10,725 bases of DNA from an uncultured Eubacteriales bacterium (lineage in GTDB: Bacteria > Bacillota > Clostridia > Oscillospirales > Oscillospiraceae), in assembly GCA_958402445.1 (NCBI GenBank), contig CATXTO010000055.1:1-10725 (forward strand), in the 5' to 3' direction. The notes beneath the pieces are model-generated. The model was not told the DNA's origin, did not search any database, and saw only the letters and a list, made by a program, of their open reading frames with translations. Below are positions 1 through 6,842 of this stretch, piece after piece. How positions within the stretch are numbered: the stretch's first letter is position 1; every line of letters begins with the position of its first letter. The translations under genes were made by a program, and so were the position numbers.

Positions 1-319
1 GCACGCCCCTACAGGGTGCGGTCTGATTCGGCGGATGTCGGGAACGACCCACGGCCGGTTCGCGGGCGAGCGCAGTTCGCCCCTACAGATTTCTGCCGAT
101 GGTGCTAGGTAGGGGCGACCTTTGGTCGCCCGCGGGCGTGCGAAGCACGCCCCTACAGGGTGCGGTCTGATTCGGCGGATGTCGGGAACGACCCACGGCT
201 GGTTCGCGGGTGAGCGGAGCTCACCCTTACAGATTTCCACCGATGGTGCTAGGTAGGGGCGACCTTTGGTTGCCCGCGGGCGTGCGAAGCACGCCCCTAC
301 AGGGTGCAGTCTGATTCGG
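1..319. repeat. 144-bp tandem repeat array built from palindromic units (left array)
   Basis: Bases 1-144 and 145-288 are two copies of one 144-bp unit with about 9 mismatches by eye; a third copy begins at 289 and loses similarity near 319. Each copy holds two palindromic elements. A degenerate 50-bp element lies at 37-86 (second copy 181-230), and a 48-bp element at 109-156 (second copy 253-300). The 48-bp element starts GTAGGGGCG and ends CGCCCCTAC, with two 3-nt-loop hairpins back to back. Bases 1-12 are the end of a further unit cut by the window edge. Short linkers (87-108, 157-180) separate elements. No credible gene lies here. The elements resemble REP/BIME or MITE-like intergenic repeats, and no mobilising enzyme is encoded in the window. 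Confidence 0.9.
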
Positions 320-418
320 AGCCCAACAAGGTGCGGCCTAATTTGTACAAAGATATCGATATAAACAGATTTTTATAGGGTTTTTCGTATAGAATGCCGA
401 ATAAATTTTTAAAAACCA
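320..418. other. AT-rich intergenic region upstream of the rnf promoter, with two adjacent palindromes
   Basis: This stretch is much richer in A and T than its surroundings and holds no plausible gene. Two perfect 10-bp palindromes sit one base apart: TTTGTACAAA at 342-351 and ATATCGATAT at 353-362. They lie about 60-75 bases upstream of the predicted -35 element. Tandem palindromes there could bind a regulator, but neither matches an operator I can name with confidence; in particular they do not fit the Rex consensus TTGTTAANNNNTTAACAA. Confidence 0.45.
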
Positions 419-447
419 TGGACAAATGAGGCAATAAGCGGTATAGT
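419..447 (+). promoter_or_regulatory. Sigma-A promoter of the rnf operon
   Basis: A -35 box TGGACA (419-424) and a -10 box TATAGT (442-447) are separated by exactly 17 bases, a near-consensus housekeeping promoter. Transcription would start near 454, giving a leader of about 115 bases before rnfC. The spacing and -35 match those of the nrdR promoter in this window. Confidence 0.75.
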
Positions 448-511
448 GTAAGAAAGGGCAGGAGCTAGGCCTGTGCGCGTCGTTTCTTGGTCCACACAGT
501 TGCTTTTGCTG

Positions 512-537
512 AGGCCGGGCCCGCGCGGGCCCGGCCT
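512..537 (+). promoter_or_regulatory. Strong GC hairpin in the rnfC leader (possible attenuator)
   Basis: Bases 513-536 form a perfect 24-base palindrome, extended by A512-T537 to 26 bases and followed only by TTTCC. In RNA it would fold into a very stable hairpin between the promoter and the rnfC ribosome site. The short T run argues against an efficient intrinsic terminator by itself. An alternative pairing exists: 458-463 (GCAGGA) with 539-544 (TCCTGC), and 467-471 (AGGCC) with 533-537 (GGCCT). This would open the 3' arm, so attenuation or 5'-end stabilisation are both possible. Confidence 0.5.
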
Positions 538-550
538 TTCCTGCGAATTT

Positions 551-560
551 AGAGAGGTGA
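551..560 (+). promoter_or_regulatory. Ribosome binding site that fixes the rnfC start
   Basis: AGAGAGGTGA lies 8 bases before ATG 569. The in-frame GTG at 473 lies only about 20 bases after the predicted transcription start, and translation from it would run through the leader hairpin. RnfC family proteins begin with the phenylalanine-rich FFGGVHP segment that follows ATG 569, so 569 is chosen. Confidence 0.8.
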
Positions 561-568
561 TACCGTTC

Positions 569-1906
569 ATGGCATTTTCCTTTTTTGGCGGCGTCCATCC
601 CAAGGATTGGAAGGAGCTGGCTCGGGAACAGCCCATCCAGATTTTCCCCGCGCCTCAGACCCTGGTAATCCCCTTGTCCCAGCACATCGGCGCGCCCTGT
701 AAGCCTCTGGTGACCCGGGGAGACCATGTGGACTTGGGACAGAGAATTGGGGACGGTTCTGGGCTGTGCGTTCCAGTGCATGCTTCAGTGTCTGGCACGG
801 TCAAGGCAGTAGAGGCCCGATCTCATTCCAGCGGTACCACAGTCCCGGCGGTGGTGCTGGAAAACGATTTTTTAGAGACCCTTTCCCCAGAGATTCGGCC
901 CCGCCGGAATCTGGACGGGTTGAGCGCTCAGGACCTCATTGATCTCATCCGGCAGGCCGGGGTGGTGGGCATGGGAGGCGCCACCTTCCCCACCCACGCC
1001 AAGCTGGCCTCCGCTCTGGGGAAGGTGGACACCATTTTGGTCAACGCCTCTGAATGTGAGCCTTACATCACCGCCGACGAGCGGCTGCTGCGGGAGCAGC
1101 CCCATCGGGTCCTGCGGGGCCTGGAGGTGCTGATGCGAATTTTGGGCCTGGAGAAGGCTGTAGTGGCCATGGAGGACAACAAACCCCAGGCTGCCACCGC
1201 GGTGCGCGCTGCGCTGATGGACCATCCGGGTGTCCGGCTCCGGCTTTTGCGGACCCGGTACCCCCAGGGGGCGGAAAAGCAGCTCATTCAGTCCATCACC
1301 GGCCGACAGGTGCCGCCGGGCGGCCTGCCCGCCGCCGTGGGTTGCGCCGTGTTCAACGCCGCCACCTGCGCCGCGGTGTGCGACGCCGTGTGGGACGGCA
1401 TGCCCCTGGTGCAGCGGGTGGTGACGGTGTCCGGCGACATCGCCATGGAGCCCCGGAACCTGCTGGTGCCCATTGGGACCCCCTTTACGGATATGATCGA
1501 CGCCGTGGGCTTCCGGCAGAATCCCTATAAGGTCCTGTCCGGGGGACCCATGATGGGCCTTGCCCAATTCGACCTGACTGTGCCGGTGACCAAGGGCACC
1601 AACGGCGTAACCATTCTGGGGGAGGCCAACCGCTTCGCGGCGGCGCAGCCTCACTGTATCCGGTGCGGTAGGTGCGTGCAGGTTTGTCCCATGCATCTGA
1701 TGCCTTTGTACTTATACAGTGCCGAGCGGCGGTCAGATACCGGGGAGCTGTCTCGCTGCCACGTGACCGACTGCGTGGAGTGCGGGAGCTGCGCCTACAC
1801 CTGCCCCGCCTGCGTGCCCCTGGTCCAGAGCATCCGGACGGCCAAGCAGAAGCTGCGGGACGCGCAGCAGGCGGCCAAGCCCGCTGCCGAACCCGTTCGG
1901 ACCTAA
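569..1906 (+). CDS. rnfC: RnfC, NADH-facing subunit of the ion-translocating Rnf complex
   Basis: The 445-residue protein is a peripheral iron-sulfur flavoprotein subunit of the ferredoxin:NAD+ oxidoreductase (Rnf) at the cytoplasmic face of the membrane. It is expected to exchange electrons with NAD(H). The N-terminus carries the family signature FFGGVHP (5-11). The glycine-rich stretch GVVGMGGATFPTHAKL (131-146) matches the nucleotide/FMN-binding region shared with the NuoF fold. Two ferredoxin-type motifs, C363-x2-C366-x2-C369-x3-C373-P and C402-x2-C405-x2-C408-x3-C412-P, bind two [4Fe-4S] clusters. The length is normal for clostridial RnfC, which lacks the long C-terminal repeats of proteobacterial forms. 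It is the first gene of the operon, in the clostridial order C-D-G-E-A-B. Family assignment is very secure; electron flow is inferred from the family. Confidence 0.97.
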   Translation: MAFSFFGGVHPKDWKELAREQPIQIFPAPQTLVIPLSQHIGAPCKPLVTRGDHVDLGQRIGDGSGLCVPVHASVSGTVKAVEARSHSSGTTVPAVVLENDFLETLSPEIRPRRNLDGLSAQDLIDLIRQAGVVGMGGATFPTHAKLASALGKVDTILVNASECEPYITADERLLREQPHRVLRGLEVLMRILGLEKAVVAMEDNKPQAATAVRAALMDHPGVRLRLLRTRYPQGAEKQLIQSITGRQVPPGGLPAAVGCAVFNAATCAAVCDAVWDGMPLVQRVVTVSGDIAMEPRNLLVPIGTPFTDMIDAVGFRQNPYKVLSGGPMMGLAQFDLTVPVTKGTNGVTILGEANRFAAAQPHCIRCGRCVQVCPMHLMPLYLYSAERRSDTGELSRCHVTDCVECGSCAYTCPACVPLVQSIRTAKQKLRDAQQAAKPAAEPVRT

Positions 1907-1921
1907 GGAGGAAGCGGAATC

Positions 1922-2917
1922 ATGCCGACGAAAATTAGGTATTTTTATGAGCTGACCGTTTCCAGCTCGCCCCATATGCACAGCCGCCTGGGAGTGCGGC
2001 GCATCATGCTGGATGTGGTGCTGGCCCTGGCCCCGGCCCTGGTATGGGCGACAATGCAGTTCGGCCCCCGGGCGCTCACCGTGTCCGCCCTGTCCGTGGC
2101 CGCGTGCGTGTTTTTTGAGTGGGCATACCGGAAGCTGCTGCGGCAGGACTGTACGGTGGGCGACCTGTCCGCCGTGGTCACAGGGCTGCTGCTGGCCTTT
2201 GTCTGCCCGGTGACCATCCCGTATTGGACGCTTATGGTGGGGGATTTCTTTGCCATCGTGGTGGTAAAGCAGCTCTTTGGCGGCATCGGCAAAAACTTTA
2301 TGAACCCGGCCCTGGCGGCCCGGGCGTTTCTGTTCTCCTGGCCGGCCCTGATGACCACCTGGGTCCGGCCCGGGGTTTGGCCTGCGGTGTTTGGGCCCAA
2401 CGTGGACGGCCTCACCGCCGCCACGCCCCTGGCCAGCTTGCACCAGGGCGCTCTGCCCCCGGAGAACCTGTGGACCCTGTTTTTGGGAAAAACCGGCGGC
2501 TGTCTGGGGGAGACCTCCGCGCTGCTGTTGCTGGCGGGGGGCGTTTATCTTCTGGCCCGCCGGGTCATTCGGGCCCGGATCCCCCTGGCGTATCTGGGCA
2601 CCGTGGCGGCTCTGACCCTGCTGTTTCCCCGGGGAGGCGACCCGCTCGCCTGGATGGGGAGCCAGGTCCTGTCTGGCGGCCTGATGCTGGGCGCTTGGTT
2701 CATGGCCACAGATTACACCACCTCTCCCGTGACGGGCTGGGGGCAGGTGCTCTACGGCGTGGGCTGCGGCGGCCTAACGGTTCTCATTCGGTATTTCGGC
2801 TCCTATCCCGAGGGCGTCAGCTACGCGATTCTGGTGATGAACGCCTGTGTGGTCCTGCTGGACCGGGTGGGGCTGCCCCGCCGCTTCGGCGCCGCCCGAA
2901 AGGGGGCGCGGGTATGA
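1922..2917 (+). CDS. rnfD: RnfD, membrane flavoprotein subunit of Rnf
   Basis: This 331-residue integral membrane protein is homologous to NqrB and has many hydrophobic helices (for example around 28-44, 52-66, 86-118, 197-213, 222-236, 276-291, 299-313). It carries covalent FMN in the family. The flavinylation motif is visible as DGLTAATPL (162-170), with Thr168 the expected attachment residue. Other conserved blocks include GGIGKNFMNPALAARAF (120-136) and the MATDYTTSP stretch (261-269) near the C-terminus. Its AAGGAGG ribosome site (1905-1911) overlaps the rnfC stop, and its TGA stop overlaps the rnfG start as ATGA, indicating translational coupling. FMN attachment would need an ApbE-type flavin transferase, which is not encoded here. 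Confidence 0.96.
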   Translation: MPTKIRYFYELTVSSSPHMHSRLGVRRIMLDVVLALAPALVWATMQFGPRALTVSALSVAACVFFEWAYRKLLRQDCTVGDLSAVVTGLLLAFVCPVTIPYWTLMVGDFFAIVVVKQLFGGIGKNFMNPALAARAFLFSWPALMTTWVRPGVWPAVFGPNVDGLTAATPLASLHQGALPPENLWTLFLGKTGGCLGETSALLLLAGGVYLLARRVIRARIPLAYLGTVAALTLLFPRGGDPLAWMGSQVLSGGLMLGAWFMATDYTTSPVTGWGQVLYGVGCGGLTVLIRYFGSYPEGVSYAILVMNACVVLLDRVGLPRRFGAARKGARV

Positions 2918-3492
2918 GGACGAAAACCAAGGGAGCAGGGCCGCAGGCGGTCGTTACGCTGTTTCTCATCACCGCGGTGATGGCGCTGCTGCTGGCCCTG
3001 GTCAACGGGGTCACGGCAGAGCCAATCCGCCGCGCCACGGAGGAAAAAACCCAGAAGGCGTTCGCCGCGGTTCTGGCGCCCGGAGTCACCCTGGGCCAAA
3101 AGCTGGAGGAATTCCAGGACGATACGGGGCTGGTCCAGGCGGTATATGAGACCTCCGACGGGTACGTGGTGGAGGTAGCCCCCGCCGGCTACGGCGGGGA
3201 GATTGACCTGGCCGTGGGTGTCAGCGGGACCGGTGCGGTGACGGGCGTGGCCATCATCCGGCATACCGAGACCGCCAGCCTGGGGGCCAACGCCGCCAGC
3301 GACGGGGCCGCGGGCCGGCGGTTTCGGGATCAATATTTAGGCGCCACAGCGTCCGACAGCCTGGCCGTCACCAAGGACGGCGGTACGGTGGAGGCCCTGA
3401 CCGGGGCCACCGTGACCTCCCGGGCCGTGACCAAGGGCGTGGCTGCTGCGCTGCACTGCGTAGCGGCGCTGGAAGGAGGGGACGCAGCTTGA
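2914..3492 (+). CDS. rnfG: RnfG, membrane-anchored covalent-FMN subunit of Rnf
   Basis: This 192-residue protein has one N-terminal membrane anchor (about 12-32) followed by an extracytoplasmic FMN-binding domain. The flavinylation signature is TGATVTS (163-169), with Thr166 the expected site of phosphoester-linked FMN. Internal family features include the VGVSGTGAVTGVAIIRHTET stretch (101-120), followed by an LGA motif. ATG 2914 overlaps the rnfD stop by four bases, with a G-rich ribosome site (2899-2906) just upstream. The reading frame is open much further upstream, but that part lies inside rnfD and encodes no RnfG sequence. In Na+-NQR and Rnf the homologous subunit relays electrons on the outer face toward RnfD. 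The assignment is secure. Confidence 0.95.
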   Translation: MRTKTKGAGPQAVVTLFLITAVMALLLALVNGVTAEPIRRATEEKTQKAFAAVLAPGVTLGQKLEEFQDDTGLVQAVYETSDGYVVEVAPAGYGGEIDLAVGVSGTGAVTGVAIIRHTETASLGANAASDGAAGRRFRDQYLGATASDSLAVTKDGGTVEALTGATVTSRAVTKGVAAALHCVAALEGGDAA

Positions 3493-4154
3493 ACTTTCGC
3501 AAACAACTCAAGGAGGGCCTGCTCACCAAAAACCCGGTGCTGGCGCAGCTGCTGGGCATGTGCTCTACCATGGCCATCACCACGACGCTGTTTAACGGTC
3601 TCGGGATGGGCCTGTCTGTGACGCTGATTTTGATTTGCTCCAATGTGCTGATTTCCCTGCTGCGGAAGCTCATTCCCAGCAGCATCCGCATCGCCGCCTA
3701 CGTGGTGATCATCTCGGGCTTTGTGACCATGGTGGACCTGCTGCTGCAGGCCTTTCTGCCGGAGCTGTCCGAGGGCCTGGGGGTTTTTATCCCGCTGATC
3801 GTGGTCAACTGCATCATCCTGGGCCGGGCGGAGGCATTCGCCTCGAAGAACGGGGTCCTGGCCTCGGCGGCGGACGGCCTGACCCAGGGCCTGGGCTATA
3901 CGGTGGCCCTGGTGGCCATGTGCGTCCTCCGGGAGCTGCTGGGCAGCGGTACCTTCGGCGCGGGGCTGCTGGGCGGCGGCGCTGGGGTCCGCATTCTGCC
4001 GGAGCAGGTGCCGGCCATGCTGCTGATTTTGCCCTTCGGCGGTTTTTTGACCCTGGGCTGCCTCATCGCCTTCTCCCAATGGCTGACCAAGACGCTCAGC
4101 CGCCGGGAGCAGAAGCGGCTGGCTGAAAAACGGAAGGAGGCCGCCGCCCTATGA
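3489..4154 (+). CDS. rnfE: RnfE, integral membrane subunit of Rnf (NqrD-like)
   Basis: The 221-residue polytopic protein has about six transmembrane helices and a charged C-terminal tail. It is homologous to NqrD/RnfE. Family motifs visible are KNPVLAQLLGMC (14-25) and VNCIILGRAEAFA (106-118). Cys25 and Cys108 correspond to the conserved cysteines that, in structures of Nqr and Rnf, help bind an iron centre in the membrane between RnfA and RnfE. Translation starts at TTG 3489, which overlaps the rnfG stop as TTGA. A perfect AAGGAGG (3473-3479) with 9-base spacing supports this unusual start codon. Its own stop overlaps the rnfA start (ATGA). Confidence 0.95.
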   Translation: MNFRKQLKEGLLTKNPVLAQLLGMCSTMAITTTLFNGLGMGLSVTLILICSNVLISLLRKLIPSSIRIAAYVVIISGFVTMVDLLLQAFLPELSEGLGVFIPLIVVNCIILGRAEAFASKNGVLASAADGLTQGLGYTVALVAMCVLRELLGSGTFGAGLLGGGAGVRILPEQVPAMLLILPFGGFLTLGCLIAFSQWLTKTLSRREQKRLAEKRKEAAAL

Positions 4155-4738
4155 ATGTGACGAAGCTGCTGGAGATCGCCCTGGGGGCTGTTCTCATCAA
4201 CAATTTCATTCTGGTAAAGTTTTTGGGCATCTGTCCCTTTTTGGGCGTGTCCAAACGGACGGACACCGCGGTAGGCATGGGCGCGGCCGTAACCTTTGTC
4301 ATGGCCCTGGCCGCCGCGGCCACCTGGGCGGTGGATCACTATGTTCTGACGCCTCTGGATCTGGGCTACATGCAGACCGCCGCGTTCATCCTCATCATCG
4401 CCGCCATCGTTCAGGTGGTGGAGATGTTCCTGAAAAAATGCGTGCCCGGCCTGTATCAGGCTCTGGGGATTTACCTGCCGCTCATCACCACCAACTGCGC
4501 GGTGCTGGGCGTGGCCCTGCTGAGTGTGCAGGAGCGCTACAATTTCCTGGAGTCCGTGGTTTACGGCATCACCGGCGGCCTGGGCTTCACCCTGGCCATC
4601 GTCCTGTTCTCTTCTGTCCGCCAGCGTGTGGAGGACGCGGACTGCCCTGAGAGCTTTCGGGGCTTCCCCATCGCTCTGATTTCCGCGGGCCTGCTGGCCC
4701 TGGCGTTTATGGGCTTTTCCGGTCTGAAAATTTTTTAA
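4151..4738 (+). CDS. rnfA: RnfA, integral membrane subunit of Rnf (NqrE-like)
   Basis: The 195-residue protein has about six transmembrane helices and is the paralogue and partner of RnfE, in inverted topology in the family. Signature segments are NNFILVKFLGICPFLGVS (17-34) and LITTNCAVLGVALL (111-124). Cys28 and Cys116 are the expected ligands of the intramembrane iron-sulfur site shared with RnfE. The start overlaps the rnfE stop, with AAGGAGG at 4134-4140 and 10-base spacing. The length is typical (about 190-200). It ends 12 bases before rnfB and is clearly part of the same operon. Confidence 0.96.
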   Translation: MNVTKLLEIALGAVLINNFILVKFLGICPFLGVSKRTDTAVGMGAAVTFVMALAAAATWAVDHYVLTPLDLGYMQTAAFILIIAAIVQVVEMFLKKCVPGLYQALGIYLPLITTNCAVLGVALLSVQERYNFLESVVYGITGGLGFTLAIVLFSSVRQRVEDADCPESFRGFPIALISAGLLALAFMGFSGLKIF

Positions 4739-4750
4739 GGGGGCGGGAAG

Positions 4751-5587
4751 ATGGAGATTCTGAAAGCCGTTGTGGTTTTGGGCGGCCTGGGGGCCCTCTT
4801 CGGCCTGGTGCTGGCCCTGGCCAACCGAATTTTTTACGTGAAGACCGATCCCCGGCTGGAACCCCTTCAGCAGGCCCTGCCCGGCGCCAACTGCGGCGGC
4901 TGCGGCTACTCCGGCTGCGGCGCGTACGCTCAGACGGTACTGGAGGGAAAGGCGCCCGTGGGCCTGTGCGTCTCCGGCGGGGACGAGTGCGCCCAGGTCA
5001 TGGCCCGGATTCTGGGGGTCGAGGCGGAAAAGGTGGCCCGGCAGGTGGCCTTTGTCCGTTGCAGCGGCGTTACCGCCCGGGACAAGGGCATTTATGAGGG
5101 GATCCAGGACTGCCTGGCCGCCTCCAAGGTGGCGGGCCGGGGCCCGCTGATCTGCAAATTCGGCTGCCTGGGCTTTGGCAACTGCGTGAAGGCCTGCCAG
5201 TTTGGCGCCATCGGGCTGGAAAACGGCGTGGCAAAGGTGAACCCGGACCTGTGCGTGGGTTGTATGCGCTGCGCCGCGGCCTGTCCGCGGCATATCATCG
5301 TGCCTGTGCACTACGGCGCCCACATCACCGTGGCCTGCTCCTCCAACGCCCGGGGCTCCGTGACGCTGCGGGGCTGCGACATCGGCTGCATCGGCTGCAG
5401 CAAATGCCAGAAGACCTGCCCCAAGGGGGCGATCCGAGTGGAGAGGAACCTGGCTTATGTGGACTATAGTCTATGCGACGGCTGCGGGCTGTGCGTGGAG
5501 GTCTGCCCCCGGCATCTGATCTCCAACTCCCACCTGACCCCGGCGGACGCCGGGCTGGTGGTGCAGGCTGGCCCCCGCGATTTGTAA
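4751..5587 (+). CDS. rnfB: RnfB, ferredoxin-accepting multi-cluster iron-sulfur subunit of Rnf
   Basis: The 278-residue protein has one N-terminal membrane helix (about 5-29) followed by a cysteine-rich cytoplasmic part. It is expected to be the entry point for electrons from reduced ferredoxin. The first cluster site is C48-x2-C51-x4-C56 with C73, within the family motif ANCGGCGYSGCGAYA (47-61). Further cysteines follow at C135, C139, C145, C149; C168, C171, C174, C178 (ferredoxin type, CP end); C209, C213, C216, C219, C223; and C242, C245, C248, C252 (ferredoxin type). This suggests about five clusters, as in clostridial RnfB. It is the last rnf gene, and its ribosome site lies in the AAGGGGGCGG run just after the rnfA stop. 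Confidence 0.96.
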   Translation: MEILKAVVVLGGLGALFGLVLALANRIFYVKTDPRLEPLQQALPGANCGGCGYSGCGAYAQTVLEGKAPVGLCVSGGDECAQVMARILGVEAEKVARQVAFVRCSGVTARDKGIYEGIQDCLAASKVAGRGPLICKFGCLGFGNCVKACQFGAIGLENGVAKVNPDLCVGCMRCAAACPRHIIVPVHYGAHITVACSSNARGSVTLRGCDIGCIGCSKCQKTCPKGAIRVERNLAYVDYSLCDGCGLCVEVCPRHLISNSHLTPADAGLVVQAGPRDL

Positions 5588-5600
5588 GGAAATGGAAGGG

Positions 5601-5616
5601 CCCCGGCACGCCGGGG
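5601..5616 (+). other. Short intergenic hairpin between rnfB and mnmA
   Basis: CCCCGG (5601-5606) and CCGGGG (5611-5616) pair across a CACG loop. There is no T tract after it, and the mnmA ribosome site AAAGGAG (5619-5625) follows at once. It therefore looks like an RNA processing or spacing element rather than a terminator, and read-through from rnf into mnmA is plausible. Confidence 0.4.
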
Positions 5617-5631
5617 AGAAAGGAGCGCAAG

Positions 5632-6723
5632 ATGGACGAGGCGATGGGAAAGGCGCTCGTTGCCATGAGCGGCGGCGTGGACAGCTCCGTGGCGGCCTAC
5701 CTCATGCAGCAGGCGGGCTATTTGTGCACCGGCGCCACCATGCGCCTGTACCACAACGAGGATTTGGCGGTTCCCCGGCCGGGGACCTGCTGCTCTCTGG
5801 AGGACGTGGAGGACGCCAAGACCGTGGCGGCCCGGCTGGGTATGCGGCACTATGTGTTTAACTTTTCCGCGGAATTTCGCACCCAGGTCATGGACCGGTT
5901 TGCCCGCGCCTATGAGGCCGGCTGCACCCCGAATCCCTGCATCGACTGCAACCGGCATCTGAAATTTGACCGGCTGTACCGCAGGGCTCAGGAGCTGGGC
6001 ATCGGTTATGTGGTCACCGGGCACTACGCCCGCATCCAGCGGGGAGAAAACGGGCGGTATTTGTTGAAAAAGGGCCTGGACACAGGGAAGGATCAGAGCT
6101 ATGTACTCTATGCCATGACCCAGGAGCAGCTGGCTCACACGCAGTTTCCCCTGGGGGAGCTGCACAAGCAAGAGGTCCGGCGCATCGCCCAGGAGCAGGG
6201 ATTCCTCAACGCCCGGAAGCGGGACAGCCAGGACATTTGTTTCGTCCCGGACGGGGACTACGCGGCCTTTATCCGCCGGCATCGGGGGCGGGACTACCCG
6301 CCGGGGGACTTTGTGGACCAGGCCGGCCGGGTGCTGGGCCGGCATCGGGGCGTCGTCTGCTATACGGTGGGCCAGAGACGGGGCCTGGGCGTCTCGGCCT
6401 CCCAGCCGCTGTATGTCCGGGAGATCAGACCCCAGGACAACACGGTGGTTTTGGCCCCGGAATCCCAACTATACAATCGAATCGCTCTGGTTTCGGATTT
6501 TAATTGGATTGCCTGCTCCGCGCCGGCTGGCCCGATTCGGGTTTTGGCCCGGGCCCGCTACCATCAGCCGGAGCAGCCCGCAACGGCACAGGCGCTGCCG
6601 GACGGTCAGGTTCGGGTGACCTTTGACCAGCCCCAGCGGGCCCTGACCCGGGGGCAGGCCATGGTGCTCTATGACGGGGACAATGTGGTCGGTGGCGGGA
6701 CCATGACTGCCGTGGAGCCCTGA
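5632..6723 (+). CDS. mnmA: tRNA-specific 2-thiouridylase MnmA
   Basis: The 363-residue cytoplasmic enzyme adenylates and then sulfurates U34 of the wobble position in Lys, Glu and Gln tRNAs, giving s2U with sulfur delivered by a relay from a cysteine desulfurase. The ATP-pyrophosphatase P-loop is SGGVDSS (13-19). The nucleophile region NPCIDCNRHLKF (101-112) places Cys106 at the conserved catalytic position, with the partner Cys203 in DSQDICFV (198-205). TVGQRRGLG (245-253) is the conserved central motif, followed by the C-terminal beta-barrel. An added C53-C54 pair and C103 make this a cysteine-rich, clostridial-type version. Start 5632 follows AAAGGAG; the frame is open back to 5473, but that part overlaps rnfB. 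It lies 44 bases after rnfB and may be co-transcribed with it. Confidence 0.96.
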   Translation: MDEAMGKALVAMSGGVDSSVAAYLMQQAGYLCTGATMRLYHNEDLAVPRPGTCCSLEDVEDAKTVAARLGMRHYVFNFSAEFRTQVMDRFARAYEAGCTPNPCIDCNRHLKFDRLYRRAQELGIGYVVTGHYARIQRGENGRYLLKKGLDTGKDQSYVLYAMTQEQLAHTQFPLGELHKQEVRRIAQEQGFLNARKRDSQDICFVPDGDYAAFIRRHRGRDYPPGDFVDQAGRVLGRHRGVVCYTVGQRRGLGVSASQPLYVREIRPQDNTVVLAPESQLYNRIALVSDFNWIACSAPAGPIRVLARARYHQPEQPATAQALPDGQVRVTFDQPQRALTRGQAMVLYDGDNVVGGGTMTAVEP

Positions 6724-6842
6724 GCTGCGCTTTGGGCAGAATACGCAAAAAATCCGTACCGGAATAATGGTCGGAATTTCATTTTGATGGACTGTACAAC
6801 CCCCGCTAACTCTTTTATTGTGTAAAAAGAGGGGGAATTAAC
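6724..6842. other. Intergenic region after mnmA, with a hairpin covering a ribosome site
   Basis: No gene is seen. A weak imperfect hairpin near 6754-6774 followed by AATTTCATTTT might end mnmA transcription, but it is not convincing. At 6810-6831, CTCTTTT pairs with AAAAGAG across an 8-base loop. CCCC 6801-6804 can extend the stem with GGGG 6832-6835, bulging five bases. The 3' arm contains AGAGGGGG (6828-6835), which would serve as the ribosome site of the small ORF at 6843, so the hairpin could mask it. No promoter is clear; TTGATG at 6784-6789 has only a poor partner near 6807. Confidence 0.35.

Noticed and set aside
395..401. TGCCGAA as a 0A-like site in the rnf control region
   Set aside because: It matches only the loose TGNCGAA pattern, which also occurs inside rnfC (1885-1891) and rnfA (4157-4163); about five such matches are expected by chance.
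473..568. N-terminal extension of rnfC from GTG 473
   Set aside because: It runs through the GC leader hairpin, encodes no RnfC-like sequence, and a good ribosome site precedes ATG 569.
454..568. Known riboswitch class in the rnfC leader
   Set aside because: I could not find the conserved core of any riboswitch I know; only a simple hairpin with an alternative pairing is visible.
872..1696. 274-codon frame on the - strand within rnfC
   Set aside because: It is a shadow of a GC-rich real gene, with low-complexity His/Gly-rich sequence and no family resemblance.
3896..5323. 475-codon frame on the - strand across rnfE, rnfA and rnfB
   Set aside because: It is opposite three well-identified genes, and its composition (His, Gln, Ala, Gly) is typical of antisense frames.
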